13,861 nt of DNA from Gammaproteobacteria bacterium (GTDB lineage: Bacteria > Pseudomonadota > Gammaproteobacteria > Coxiellales > Coxiellaceae): NCBI GenBank assembly GCA_022600315.1, contig JAHZKQ010000114.1, positions 1-13,861 of the forward strand, written 5' to 3'. Of this stretch, positions 1 through 7,972 are shown piece by piece. The notes beneath the pieces were generated by a model. The model saw only the letters and a program-made list of their open reading frames with translations. It searched no databases and had not been told where the DNA came from. Position 1 is the first letter of the stretch, and each line of letters opens with the position of its first letter. The position numbers and the translations under genes are program-made.

Positions 1-1
1 C

Positions 2-454
2 TCTGAAAAATCATTATTTTTGCCCAGCATTTGTTATTTAAACCACGGTCTCACTAATAGCTATAATCTTACTAGTGACTTCTTTAATTCAGCAGATTAT
101 CTGCAACTCATTGAATTAAATGATAAATTATCCAACCTTTTAGAGGAGGGGGCGTTTGTTTCTCGTGGCGACAAACAACTTCAAGTCTCTTGCTTTAACA
201 CTGCAATCGAGTGGTTGCTTGCCGAGGGCAAGAAAGGCCTAAACATTACTCGCTACAAAGGTCTTGGTGAAATGAATCCCGATCAACTTTGGGAAACCAC
301 CATGGACCCTGAAGTTCGCCGGCTGCTTAAAGTAAATGTCGAAGATGCCGTTCTGGCCGATGAGATGTTTACTACTTTAATGGGTGATAATGTTGAGCCA
401 CGGCGTAAATTCATCGAACATAATGCTTTAATGGCAAGCAACATAGATATATAA
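2..454 (+). CDS. gyrB: DNA gyrase subunit B, C-terminal fragment
   Basis: This is the last 150 residues of GyrB, the ATPase subunit of DNA gyrase, which with GyrA introduces negative supercoils into DNA. The frame is open to the left edge (first full codon at 2), so the TTG at 20 is not a start. The C-terminal tail block is unmistakable: [20 protein letters not shown] at about 191-250 nt into the fragment, then [13 protein letters not shown], and the typical NIDI end. The MNP...WETTMDP wording and the NIDI terminus favour GyrB over ParE. The first 45 residues are more divergent but align with the segment before the E. coli 'LLEEDAF' block. No convincing rho-independent terminator follows; the next gene converges from the other strand after 76 bases. 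Confidence 0.96.
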   Translation, partial: SEKSLFLPSICYLNHGLTNSYNLTSDFFNSADYLQLIELNDKLSNLLEEGAFVSRGDKQLQVSCFNTAIEWLLAEGKKGLNITRYKGLGEMNPDQLWETTMDPEVRRLLKVNVEDAVLADEMFTTLMGDNVEPRRKFIEHNALMASNIDI

Positions 455-530
455 GTCCAGCAAGATACTGAACAATACTGCATTTTAGCGTCAAAATACG
501 AGAATATGCCGTCAACTAGATGGTTTTCTA

Positions 531-1781
531 TTAAGTTAAAGCCATTAGAATTGCACTCAGACTAAGCCCCAAGAAGCTCAATAGAAGCGGAATATTTGGT
601 CCAAGCTCAGCAACTACACCTGTGATCAACGCTGTTAGTCCAAAACACAGCGCCATAACTGAACCTGTCACCCCCATCACCCAGCCTTGCTCATCTTCAC
701 GCACCTGATTAGAAAACATTACAATTAAATCTGAATAGGCCAATGCTCCCCCCGCACCAATGATAAAAGCACAAATCCAGGCAATAAATTCAGTATGTAC
801 TAATAAAGTCACTAAGACACAGCTTGCTGTAAGCGCCAATGCAATAACAATTGTTTTTTGTAATGAATATTGCTTGGCAAGATAATCCACCAGATAAGCG
901 CAAGACAGACTAAAGCCAAGCGCTAAAACCATTAGAAAAATCGCCACATGTAACGCATTAAGATGGTAATGTTCAAATAAAAATAATGCGATAAACGCAT
1001 AGTAATTACTCCAACCAAAAACCTCTACCAACAATACTATCGAAAGTTTCCGTAATCGCACTTGAGTAAACGCCGAAATAAAAATACTTAACGCCTTTTG
1101 AAATTTAATTTGCACCTTCTGCTGTAATCTTAAAGTTTCTGGAAAAAACCACCACAACATCAACACATTAATAAAAGAAAGTATTGCCGCAAAATACAAG
1201 GGCGTAGCAAAGCTAAACCAGTGTACTAAATAACGATCTGAAAGTACGCCGCCAATTGCCGGCCCAGCCACGAACCCCAGCACAATCGCAAAAAAAATAA
1301 AGCCTATATTTCTCGCTTTATTGCCTTCATTGCTAATATCAACAATTGCTGCTTGCGCAATTGGCTGACTTCCCGCAGTAAACCCTGCAATCATTCGACT
1401 TACTAGAAGTAAAGCTAGTGAGCTAAATAAAATTGCTGTTGCCGCTAACATATAACCTGCAAAGGTTCCCAGCAAGCAAATCACCAAAGCTTTTTTGCGC
1501 CCAATTTTATCGGACATATCACCTAAAATCGCCGCGCCAAAAAACCAGCAAATCATAAACAAACCTACAGTAATACCATAAATAAGATTTCGATTACCCA
1601 GCGATAAGTTTCTTGGTAAAAAGCTTGTTATTGGATCGATAATAATACTGTTTAGTATCGGGAATAATAAACCAAGACTCATGCTTTCAATAAACAAAAC
1701 AAAAAATAATGGCAATAAAACAATAGCTACTTTGCCCGTTGGCGTTAACAAAACTGGGGAATCTTCCCTGAAATAATTCAT
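531..1781 (-). CDS. MFS transporter, TetA/DHA1-like drug:H+ antiporter family
   Basis: A 416-residue inner-membrane protein of the major facilitator superfamily, about the usual length for a 12-helix member. Motif A is GDMSDKIGRKKA (residues 87-98, loop between helices 2 and 3). Motif B contains R129 in SRMIAGFTAG. Motif C of antiporters is GFVAGPAIGGVL (residues 169-180 in helix 5). Motif C suggests an exporter of the DHA1 (tetracycline or multidrug efflux) type, but the substrate cannot be read from sequence. The ATG at 1781 is preceded by GGAG 11 bases upstream on the minus strand. It is monocistronic: it is convergent with gyrB and separated from the upstream rsmD by 134 bases that hold a possible promoter. 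A siderophore or metabolite exporter is an equally possible role. Confidence 0.85.
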   Translation of the reverse strand: MNYFREDSPVLLTPTGKVAIVLLPLFFVLFIESMSLGLLFPILNSIIIDPITSFLPRNLSLGNRNLIYGITVGLFMICWFFGAAILGDMSDKIGRKKALVICLLGTFAGYMLAATAILFSSLALLLVSRMIAGFTAGSQPIAQAAIVDISNEGNKARNIGFIFFAIVLGFVAGPAIGGVLSDRYLVHWFSFATPLYFAAILSFINVLMLWWFFPETLRLQQKVQIKFQKALSIFISAFTQVRLRKLSIVLLVEVFGWSNYYAFIALFLFEHYHLNALHVAIFLMVLALGFSLSCAYLVDYLAKQYSLQKTIVIALALTASCVLVTLLVHTEFIAWICAFIIGAGGALAYSDLIVMFSNQVREDEQGWVMGVTGSVMALCFGLTALITGVVAELGPNIPLLLSFLGLSLSAILMALT

Positions 1782-1848
1782 AACTTACTCGACTCCAAAT
1801 GAAGCTGGCTACGCCCACGGACACTAGAAACCCAAATCTCAGGCTCCC

Positions 1849-1877
1849 AGGATATCTGCATTTCGCTTCACCAACAA
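1849..1877 (-). promoter_or_regulatory. Possible sigma-70 promoter for the MFS gene
   Basis: On the minus strand, TTGTTG (plus coordinates 1872-1877) is followed by a 17-base spacer and TATCCT (1849-1854). This is 3/6 and 4/6 to consensus, and the transcript would start about 60 bases before the ATG at 1781. It is a match by eye only and weak. Confidence 0.3.
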
Positions 1878-1915
1878 GCAGAGAAAACCTCTGGTTAGAT
1901 AGCGTTGGATATAGC

Positions 1916-2482
1916 TTAACTAACTCTATACAAATAATAATCCAAAGTGGCCGTATGCTTATGTCGGTGCTGCTGCCAATTTTTTGGCAGCCCTTCTAAG
2001 CTCAAACTTCTCTCCGCTTCAATATAAACCCAGGCGTTGGATTTAATATAATGTTGTTCGGACAAACAGTTAGCTGCAGGAATAATAAGGCCTTCCTGAT
2101 AGGGAGGATCAAGGAATACAATATCAAAAGGCGCCTGAACAAGAGGTGGAATATTATTTGGACAACTTCCATGAGCTATTTCACAATTTTTTGCCGATAA
2201 TAAATCTGCAGACTTTTTTAAGGCTAATATAATATCCTTACTACTATCAACAAGCGTCACTTTAGCTGCTCCACGCGAAAGTGACTCAAACCCAAAGGCA
2301 CCGCTACCGGCAAAAAGATCTAAACAGCTTGCACCCAGAATATGCGGCGCCAACCAATTAAAAACCGTTTCTCGAACCCGGTCATGTGTTGGCCGCAATA
2401 GGTTTTGAGGAAACCGTAGCTTGCGACCACGCCAGCTACCACCAATAATTCGGACTTGCCCTAAAGCCTTTGAAGCCGTCAT
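1916..2482 (-). CDS. rsmD: 16S rRNA (guanine(966)-N(2))-methyltransferase
   Basis: A 188-residue SAM-dependent methyltransferase that modifies G966 of 16S rRNA during 30S assembly in the cytoplasm. The N-terminus has the family start RIIGGSWRGRKLRFP (residues 11-25) and LRPTHDRVRETVFNWL. The SAM-binding motif I is CLDLFAGSGAFGFE. The catalytic motif IV is FLDPPYQEG, the DPPY type used for exocyclic amino groups of guanine. Length is close to E. coli RsmD (198). The ATG at 2482 follows the M16 gene's stop by 14 bases, with AAAGG as a weak ribosome site overlapping that stop, so it is probably the last gene of the M16 operon. In E. coli rsmD lies directly divergent to ftsY; here two M16 genes lie between them. 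Confidence 0.95.
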   Translation of the reverse strand: MTASKALGQVRIIGGSWRGRKLRFPQNLLRPTHDRVRETVFNWLAPHILGASCLDLFAGSGAFGFESLSRGAAKVTLVDSSKDIILALKKSADLLSAKNCEIAHGSCPNNIPPLVQAPFDIVFLDPPYQEGLIIPAANCLSEQHYIKSNAWVYIEAERSLSLEGLPKNWQQHRHKHTATLDYYLYRVS

Positions 2483-2496
2483 TAATTTTTATGCCT

Positions 2497-3855
2497 TTAC
2501 CGTGAAGGCTCATGTGAAGTGACTGCCTGTTGTTCATTCGGGCCTACAGTCACAGTCACCAACCTATTTGGTTTAATCAGCTTTGTAAATGCGCTTTCAA
2601 TATCCTGGACGGTTACCGCCTGCACGTGCTGACTATAATAATCCAAGAAATCTAGTGGGCGCTGATAAAAAGCAATGCTAGTGACTATATTTAAAATTCT
2701 TGCATTGCTCATTAAGCTCAGAGGAAAACCATTTAACAAATTATTTTTAGATGTTTCAAGCTGCGATTGCGTTGGCCCATCCTGAATAAATTTTTGTAAC
2801 TGTGCATTTAACACCGTTAATGACTCCTTAGACTTGCTCGCTCGAGTCTGCATAGTAGCCATAAAGGGGCCTCGATAACGCAACGGAATAAACCGGCTAT
2901 AAGGTGAATAAGCAAGGCCGCGCTTATTGCGAATTTGCTCAAATAAAATTGAAGCTAGTGGATTGCCGCCAAAAATATAATTTCCTACCAACAATGGAAA
3001 ATAATTTGGCGCCTGTCTATTAATCCCAACCTGACCGGCAATAATTGTCGTTTGTTTGGCCGGGTAATTTACATGCACATAATTTGGTGCTGTTAAATCA
3101 GGCACTAAATTGAGTTTGGGCGCAGGATTACCTTGTGGTAATGCCGTTGCAATTCGCTGTGAAATTTTATTGGCTTGATCACGACTAACATTACCAACTA
3201 AAATAATATTCGCATTCTTAGCAACATAGTAGCGTTGATAAAAAGCATTTATATCCGCCATAGTAAATTGTTTAATATGATCTGCTGTGCCAATAACAGG
3301 GTGTCCATAAGGACGATTTTTATAAAGTGCGGCATAAAAAGCCTTTTTCGCAATAACACTCGGATTCTGTTCCTGATCCGCAATTGCTGTCAGAGTAATG
3401 CCACGCACACGATCTATAGCGCGCTGGGGAAATTTTGCTTGCGTCAATACCTGGATAAATGTCGTTAATGCCGGTTGCAAATATTGAGAGTCTGTTAAAC
3501 TTCTTAAGCTAATCGATGTCATATCACGATTAACATTCGCGCTAAAAACAGCGCCTACTTGATCAAAGGCCACTGCAATCTGATCTGCGTTCATAGTGGT
3601 AGTCGCTTCACCTAAAATATTTTTAGTGAATGCTGCCAGACCCCAATTTTTGCCGTCATATGATGAACCTGCCGAAAAAACCACTCGAACGTCTAGCATG
3701 GGCAACTGATCCGAACGCACAAAAAAAACTTTTGCACCATTATTTATTTGCCAATGCTGGATATTAAGAACTTTGTGCGGCGGTGCGGCGCATGCAATCG
3801 TTAAAATAAAAAATAAGCCATAACATAAAAACCTTACGGTTAGTTTAATTCGCAT
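2497..3855 (-). CDS. M16 family peptidase-like protein, catalytically inactive partner subunit
   Basis: A 452-residue M16B (pitrilysin/insulinase, YmxG-like) protein exported from the cytoplasm. Where active members have HxxEH, this one reads GLAAFTKNIL (residues 72-81): His, Glu and His are Ala75, Lys78 and Asn79, so it cannot bind the catalytic zinc. It keeps the substrate-binding R-x(3)-Y pair in KRGLAYSPY (Arg312, Tyr316). That is the pattern of the non-catalytic half of heterodimeric M16 peptidases. The N-terminus is a signal peptide; LTIAC (Cys22) could be a lipobox, or cleavage could occur after the following Ala. I start it at the ATG at 3855. A longer reading from 3885 overlaps the upstream gene by 41 bases and would put ten residues before the signal peptide. 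The overlap with the upstream stop is then 11 bases, implying translational coupling. Confidence 0.88.
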   Translation of the reverse strand: MRIKLTVRFLCYGLFFILTIACAAPPHKVLNIQHWQINNGAKVFFVRSDQLPMLDVRVVFSAGSSYDGKNWGLAAFTKNILGEATTTMNADQIAVAFDQVGAVFSANVNRDMTSISLRSLTDSQYLQPALTTFIQVLTQAKFPQRAIDRVRGITLTAIADQEQNPSVIAKKAFYAALYKNRPYGHPVIGTADHIKQFTMADINAFYQRYYVAKNANIILVGNVSRDQANKISQRIATALPQGNPAPKLNLVPDLTAPNYVHVNYPAKQTTIIAGQVGINRQAPNYFPLLVGNYIFGGNPLASILFEQIRNKRGLAYSPYSRFIPLRYRGPFMATMQTRASKSKESLTVLNAQLQKFIQDGPTQSQLETSKNNLLNGFPLSLMSNARILNIVTSIAFYQRPLDFLDYYSQHVQAVTVQDIESAFTKLIKPNRLVTVTVGPNEQQAVTSHEPSR

Positions 3856-5212
3856 GAACTGCTCCACTAGAAGTTTGTTTAGCATTTAGATTAATGTTTA
3901 ATGGATTTAAATTTCCAACCGTTAAACGCGCTTTTATTAAATACTGTTTCGCAACGGCTTGAACCTGTGCCGCTGTGACCGCCTGTATTCGCTTGACGAA
4001 TTCCGCTTCGTCGCGCCAAGACAAGCCCACAACTTCTGCCGCACCAATATCCAATGCTTGTTGATATAAAGAATCTTTTTGAAAGACATTACTTGCAATA
4101 ACCTGTGCCTTTACTCGATTTAATTCTGGCAGACTTACTGCCTGCTGCTGCAATCTTTCTACTTCATTAAGCAAATTGGTTTCTAACTCTGCAACCGTGT
4201 GCCCGGCGGTTGGAATAGCTGACAACATAAATAAATCATTGTGTAAACGATAAGGGCTATAATAAGCCGATGCCGTTGCTGCAATTTGTTTGCCGCGCAC
4301 TAAATCGCGCGATAATCGTGAACTATCGCCGGCGTCCAAAACGCCCGCCAAAACCATTAACGCATAAGGCTGCCACTTTTGCGCTATTGTTGTTAGTTCG
4401 GGAACATTGTAGCCCATCAATAGATAAGATAATTTTGCTGGTGCATTCACTGTGACACGTCTTTCTCCTAAGCCTGGTATTTCAGTGCGCGACTTTAACA
4501 CCGGCACCTTTCCTGCAGGAATATTTGCAAAATATTGCTTTGCCAAAGCCAAAACCTGCGAGGGCTGCACATCACCAACCACCACCACAATGGCATTATT
4601 AGGTTGATACCACGTTCGATACCAATTTGTTAAATTATCCAAAGTTAAATTCTTTAAGTCTGGGAGCCAACCAATGATAGGATGATGATACGGATTGTTA
4701 ATCAGGGCGGCTGCACGAAAACGTAATCTCGTTAATGCACGCGGTTGATCATCAATACGCATTCGCCTTTCTTCCAGCACCACTTGATGTTCACTTGCAT
4801 AACGTTTTGCCTCTAACGTTAAACCCTTCATCCGATCTGCTTCAATCTCAAAACTTAAGCTTAAATATTTTGCCGGCAGTATTTGATAATAGGCAGTAAA
4901 ATCACTGCTGGTCATCGCGTTTTGTCGGCCGCCGTGCTGGCTAACTATTTTAAAAACCATCCCTGGTGGAAAACGTTTAGTGCCTTGGAACATCATGTGT
5001 TCCAGCATATGCGAAATCCCAGTGGTTCCATTGGACTCATAGCTACTGCCAACCTTATACCAAATCGATGAAAACACCACGGGCGCGCGATGATCTTCAC
5101 GAACAACAAGCTTTAAGCCGTTGCGCAATTGATACTCATGAGTTAAGGTAGCCCCATCTGCCCAAATAACAGCTGGCAACAATAAAATTAGGCTAAATAT
5201 AAAGAAACGCAT
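3845..5212 (-). CDS. Zinc-dependent M16 peptidase, catalytic subunit
   Basis: A 455-residue M16B metallopeptidase with an N-terminal signal peptide (MRFFIFSLILLLPAVIWA, cleaved after about residue 18), so it should act in the periplasm. The inverted zinc motif HMLEH (His68, Glu71, His72) is intact in GISHMLEHMMFQGTKRFPP, and the distal ligand lies in the VVLEERR stretch (Glu147/Glu148, matching the family spacing of about 76). Two M16 lobes are visible, the second from about residue 250. The second lobe has VRGKQIAAT where the R-x(3)-Y pair should be: Arg306 is present but the Tyr position is Ile310. The downstream gene supplies that pair, so the two should work as a heterodimer. From memory, Pseudomonas also has an M16 pair next to ftsY. 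The substrate is unknown. GAGG lies 11 bases before the ATG. Confidence 0.92.
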   Translation of the reverse strand: MRFFIFSLILLLPAVIWADGATLTHEYQLRNGLKLVVREDHRAPVVFSSIWYKVGSSYESNGTTGISHMLEHMMFQGTKRFPPGMVFKIVSQHGGRQNAMTSSDFTAYYQILPAKYLSLSFEIEADRMKGLTLEAKRYASEHQVVLEERRMRIDDQPRALTRLRFRAAALINNPYHHPIIGWLPDLKNLTLDNLTNWYRTWYQPNNAIVVVVGDVQPSQVLALAKQYFANIPAGKVPVLKSRTEIPGLGERRVTVNAPAKLSYLLMGYNVPELTTIAQKWQPYALMVLAGVLDAGDSSRLSRDLVRGKQIAATASAYYSPYRLHNDLFMLSAIPTAGHTVAELETNLLNEVERLQQQAVSLPELNRVKAQVIASNVFQKDSLYQQALDIGAAEVVGLSWRDEAEFVKRIQAVTAAQVQAVAKQYLIKARLTVGNLNPLNINLNAKQTSSGAVHAN

Positions 5213-5263
5213 TATTATAAATACCTCTAGTGCTACATAGTTGTCGAAACTTAGACTTTCGTC

Positions 5264-5292
5264 ATTCTATCGAAATACACTAACTTCACCAA
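5264..5292 (-). promoter_or_regulatory. Likely sigma-70 promoter of the M16-M16-rsmD operon
   Basis: On the minus strand, TTGGTG (plus coordinates 5287-5292), a 17-base spacer and TAGAAT (5264-5269, 5/6 to consensus) sit about 50 bases before the ATG at 5212. The 93-base gap is shared with divergent ftsY, for which I see only a weak TTGTCG...TTCTAT pair (5241-5270). Confidence 0.45.
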
Positions 5293-5305
5293 GTGGATTA
5301 TTGAT

Positions 5306-6286
5306 ATGTTTAAGTTTAAAAAATCTCAGCCCAAATCAACAACCACTGAAAATGCCGAGCCTGCTTCGCCACAAGGCTGGTTATCGCGCTTGCGTGGCGG
5401 CCTAAAACGTAGCCGACAACAATTAGCCAACAACCTCGTTGAGCTGGTGCGAGGTAAAAAAACCATCGATGCTGAATTGCTCAATGAGCTTGAAGCTATA
5501 CTTTTGCGCGCTGATCTTGGCATCGATACCACTGAAAACATTCTGGAGAAGCTGCGCAACAAAATAGATCGCCATGAAGTGAATGATGCAGAAGCATTAA
5601 TCGGCACTCTCAAGCAATTACTGGTGGAAATTATTACACCTTATGCTATTCCATTAGAAATAACCGCGAAACCGTATACTATATTAATGGTTGGCGTAAA
5701 CGGCGCCGGCAAAACAACCAGTATCGCAAAACTGGCAAATTTTTATAAACACCAAAATCTTAAAGTCATGCTAGGTGCTGGCGACACTTTTCGGGCCGCT
5801 GCAGTTGAACAATTACAAACCTGGGGAACGCGCAATGACGTACCCGTTATTGCTCAACAATCTGGTGCTGACAGTGCCTCAGTGGTTTATGATGCCCTGC
5901 AAGCCACCCAAGCACGCAACTATGATCTACTTATCGCTGACACCGCAGGACGTTTACACACGCAAGATCATTTAATGACCGAGCTTAAAAAAATTAAGCG
6001 TGTTATGCAAAAGCTCGATCCTAATGCACCGCAAGAAACCATGCTCGTGCTTGATGCCAGCATGGGACAAAATGCCTTAAATCAGGCACAACAGTTTCAT
6101 GAAACCGTTGGCTTAACTGGTATCACCCTGACTCAACTTGATGGTACCGCAAAAGGTGGACTTGTATTTGCAATTGCAGATACAATAAAATTACCGCTGC
6201 GCTTTATCGGCATCGGTGAGGGCATTGATGACCTAAAGCCTTTCGATGCCAATGAATTCGTCGAGGCTTTATTTGCTAAGGACTAG
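5306..6286 (+). CDS. ftsY: Signal recognition particle receptor FtsY
   Basis: A 326-residue SRP-type GTPase that docks SRP-ribosome complexes at the inner membrane. After a short lysine-rich start come a membrane-targeting helix (GWLSRLRGGLKRSRQQL, residues 24-40), the N domain (about 41-120) and the G domain. G-domain motifs: G1 GVNGAGKT (130-137), DTFRAAAVEQL (160-170), G3 DTAGR (212-216), G4 TQLDGTAKGG (276-285) and the closing GIGEGIDDLKPFD (302-314). G4 is normally TKLD; the Lys is Gln277 here (codon CAA), while the base-specifying Asp279 is kept. The long acidic A domain of E. coli FtsY (497 aa) is absent, as in many short FtsY proteins. The start at 5306 gives the expected MFKFKK opening. 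It leads the ftsYEX operon, with ftsE starting 3 bases after its stop. Confidence 0.97.
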   Translation: MFKFKKSQPKSTTTENAEPASPQGWLSRLRGGLKRSRQQLANNLVELVRGKKTIDAELLNELEAILLRADLGIDTTENILEKLRNKIDRHEVNDAEALIGTLKQLLVEIITPYAIPLEITAKPYTILMVGVNGAGKTTSIAKLANFYKHQNLKVMLGAGDTFRAAAVEQLQTWGTRNDVPVIAQQSGADSASVVYDALQATQARNYDLLIADTAGRLHTQDHLMTELKKIKRVMQKLDPNAPQETMLVLDASMGQNALNQAQQFHETVGLTGITLTQLDGTAKGGLVFAIADTIKLPLRFIGIGEGIDDLKPFDANEFVEALFAKD

Positions 6287-6289
6287 CAC

Positions 6290-6955
6290 ATGATACATTT
6301 CACTGACGTCTCAAAAAGTTTTGCCGGGCAATATGCACTAAACAATTTAAATCTGCAAATTGCCTCTGGAGAAATGACCTTTCTGACCGGTCACTCTGGT
6401 GCTGGAAAAACTACCTTGTTAAAACTCATCACCATGATTGAAAACTGTACCCGAGGTCAAATTATTGTTAACGGCAAAAATTTATCTAGATTATCACGCC
6501 GCCAAATTCCTGATTACCGTCGCCATATTGGCATGATTTTTCAAGACACTAAATTAATTCCAAACCATAATGTCTTCGATAACGTCGCCCTACCGTTAAT
6601 TATCTCCGGCTTTAATCCACATGAAATAAAACGCCGCGTACATGCCGCACTTGATAAGGTTGGCTTATTAGATAAAGAAAATTTATTTCCTGGCGCTTTG
6701 TCCGGTGGTGAAGCACAACGCGTCGGTATTGCCAGAGCCGTGGTAAATCGCCCAACCTTAATTCTAGCTGATGAACCAACCGGAAATTTAGACCCTGAAT
6801 TATCCGCTGAAATTCTTCGCCTGTTTGAAGCCTTTAATGCCGTTGGTGTTACTACATTAATTGCCACCCACGACACGGCTTTAATTAGTAAATTAAACCA
6901 TCGAATTATTACCTTGAAAAACGGCATGCTTGCAGGAGATCATCATGTCCAATAA
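6290..6955 (+). CDS. ftsE: Cell-division ATP-binding protein FtsE
   Basis: A 221-residue cytoplasmic ABC ATPase that pairs with FtsX at the division ring, where ATP hydrolysis is coupled to activation of septal peptidoglycan amidases. All ABC motifs are present: Walker A GHSGAGKTT (34-42), Q-loop Gln85 in IFQDTKL, signature LSGGE (137-141), Walker B LILADEP (157-163, Asp161/Glu162) and switch His194 in ATHD. Length matches E. coli FtsE (222). The FtsE-specific 'FQDTKLIPNHNVFDNVALPL' segment separates it from LolD-like ATPases, as does its position between ftsY and ftsX. The start lies 3 bases after ftsY, and its end overlaps ftsX by 11 bases, so the three are co-translated. Confidence 0.96.
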   Translation: MIHFTDVSKSFAGQYALNNLNLQIASGEMTFLTGHSGAGKTTLLKLITMIENCTRGQIIVNGKNLSRLSRRQIPDYRRHIGMIFQDTKLIPNHNVFDNVALPLIISGFNPHEIKRRVHAALDKVGLLDKENLFPGALSGGEAQRVGIARAVVNRPTLILADEPTGNLDPELSAEILRLFEAFNAVGVTTLIATHDTALISKLNHRIITLKNGMLAGDHHVQ

Positions 6956-7901
6956 GCGCAGCGCAGCTCGACTAAATCCTTTTTCTAATTGGTTACGTTG
7001 CCATGGCCGAGCTTGTCTATACGCAATGCATGAAATGGTGCACGCACCTTTTGCCACCTTAATGACTCTGGCGGTTATCGGGATTGCTATGGCGCTGCCA
7101 TCAAGCCTATATGTTTTTTTAAAAAACGTCCAAAATCTTGAGCCCGTTTTAAAAGGTCGTCCCACAATTTCTTTATATCTTAATGCAAACACCAACCCAC
7201 TGCGTCAACGTATGCTAATATCCCAACTTAAAAACAACCCTGCCGTTCAAAGGGTTCGCTATATCTCCCCACAAGAAGGACTCGATCAATTTAAAAAAAT
7301 AACTCACTTTGAAGCAGCATTAAGTGCGCTTAATCATAACCCTTTACCCGGTGTCATTATCGTCACCCCCAGCGAAAAAATAATCACCCCCGTTGCTTTA
7401 GTTTCGCTAGCAAAACAATTAAGCACACTAAATACTGTTAGCAGCACTCAAGTTGATATGGCCTGGGTTAAGCGTTTATATTACATCTTAACTTTGAGTA
7501 GGCGGATCACTTATGCGATTGCCTTTCTGTTTGGTTGCGGCGTTATTTTAATTGTTGGTAACACCATTCGCCTTAGCATGCAAAAACATCGTGAAGAAAT
7601 TTCTATTTTAAAACTTATTGGTGCAAAACCCGCTTTTATTCGCCGCCCTCTGCTTTATCGCGGGTTATTTTATGGCGTGCTCGGTGGTTACATCGCTTGG
7701 ATATTAATTAGTTTAATCGTGTGGTGGCTAAAAACACCGGCAGATCTTTTAGCAAAAACATATGGCAATCGATTTTTTATTCAAAACTTAAATGCACTAA
7801 CTAGTCTTAGTATTATCGGTATTTGTGGTTTGCTCGGCTTTATTGGCTCTTGGCTGGTCTTACGTCAACACCTAAACGCCCCCGAAAACCAAGCCCAATA
7901 A
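6945..7901 (+). CDS. ftsX: Cell-division protein FtsX
   Basis: A 318-residue integral membrane partner of FtsE with the FtsX layout: a short cytoplasmic N-terminus, one membrane segment (about residues 33-58), a periplasmic domain of about 110 residues, then three C-terminal membrane segments separated by short loops. The 'EEISILKLIGAKPAFIRRP' stretch just after the second membrane segment is the conserved cytoplasmic loop of FtsX/MacB-type permeases. I place the start at ATG 6945, six bases after a good AGGAG (6934-6938), rather than the in-frame TTG at 6930 that overlaps this ribosome site. It overlaps the end of ftsE by 11 bases. The stop is followed directly by a 16-bp palindrome, which may mark the operon's end. 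Confidence 0.95.
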   Translation: MSNKRSAARLNPFSNWLRCHGRACLYAMHEMVHAPFATLMTLAVIGIAMALPSSLYVFLKNVQNLEPVLKGRPTISLYLNANTNPLRQRMLISQLKNNPAVQRVRYISPQEGLDQFKKITHFEAALSALNHNPLPGVIIVTPSEKIITPVALVSLAKQLSTLNTVSSTQVDMAWVKRLYYILTLSRRITYAIAFLFGCGVILIVGNTIRLSMQKHREEISILKLIGAKPAFIRRPLLYRGLFYGVLGGYIAWILISLIVWWLKTPADLLAKTYGNRFFIQNLNALTSLSIIGICGLLGFIGSWLVLRQHLNAPENQAQ

Positions 7902-7917
7902 AACAAATTAATTTGTT
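7902..7917. repeat. Perfect 16-bp palindrome after ftsX
   Basis: AACAAATTAATTTGTT starts on the base after the ftsX stop and is fully self-complementary with no spacer. All but two of its base pairs are A/T, so as RNA it would be a weak hairpin; the following ATTTTG is a poor terminator tail. Its right end overlaps the proposed -35 of the next promoter, so a repressor operator is as likely as a terminator. Chance occurrence in AT-rich DNA is also possible. Confidence 0.45.
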
Positions 7918-7942
7918 ATTTTGCCTGTAAAAATGTTAGACT
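7913..7942 (+). promoter_or_regulatory. Possible promoter of the hybrid histidine kinase gene
   Basis: TTGTTA (7913-7918, 4/6), an 18-base spacer and TAGACT (7937-7942, 4/6), with an upstream TG one base before the -10 box (extended -10). The transcript would begin around 7949, some 24 bases before the ATG. The -35 box overlaps the palindrome at 7902-7917. Confidence 0.4.
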
Positions 7943-7972
7943 ATCGTCCCGTCGAGAGAGAGATTTATACCC

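Noticed and set aside
455..530. Search for a shared terminator between the convergent gyrB and MFS genes
   Set aside because: Only a short direct repeat (ATACTG twice) and trivial inverted matches are present; no stem of useful length.
1879..1893. CAGAG-AAAAC-CTCTG stem-loop downstream of rsmD
   Set aside because: The stem has only five base pairs and no T-run on either strand, so it does not support a terminator call.
1799..1999. 66-residue plus-strand reading frame in the gap before the MFS gene
   Set aside because: Its second half lies antisense within rsmD, it has no ribosome site, and it resembles no known protein. The gap is better explained as the MFS leader and promoter region.
3856..3885. 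Upstream ATG at 3885 for the inactive M16 protein
   Set aside because: It would place ten residues before a normal signal peptide and lengthen the overlap with the upstream gene to 41 bases.
6930..6944. Longer FtsX reading from the TTG at 6930
   Set aside because: That start would lie upstream of a clean AGGAG (6934-6938), which points to the ATG at 6945. The five extra residues have no counterpart in the family.
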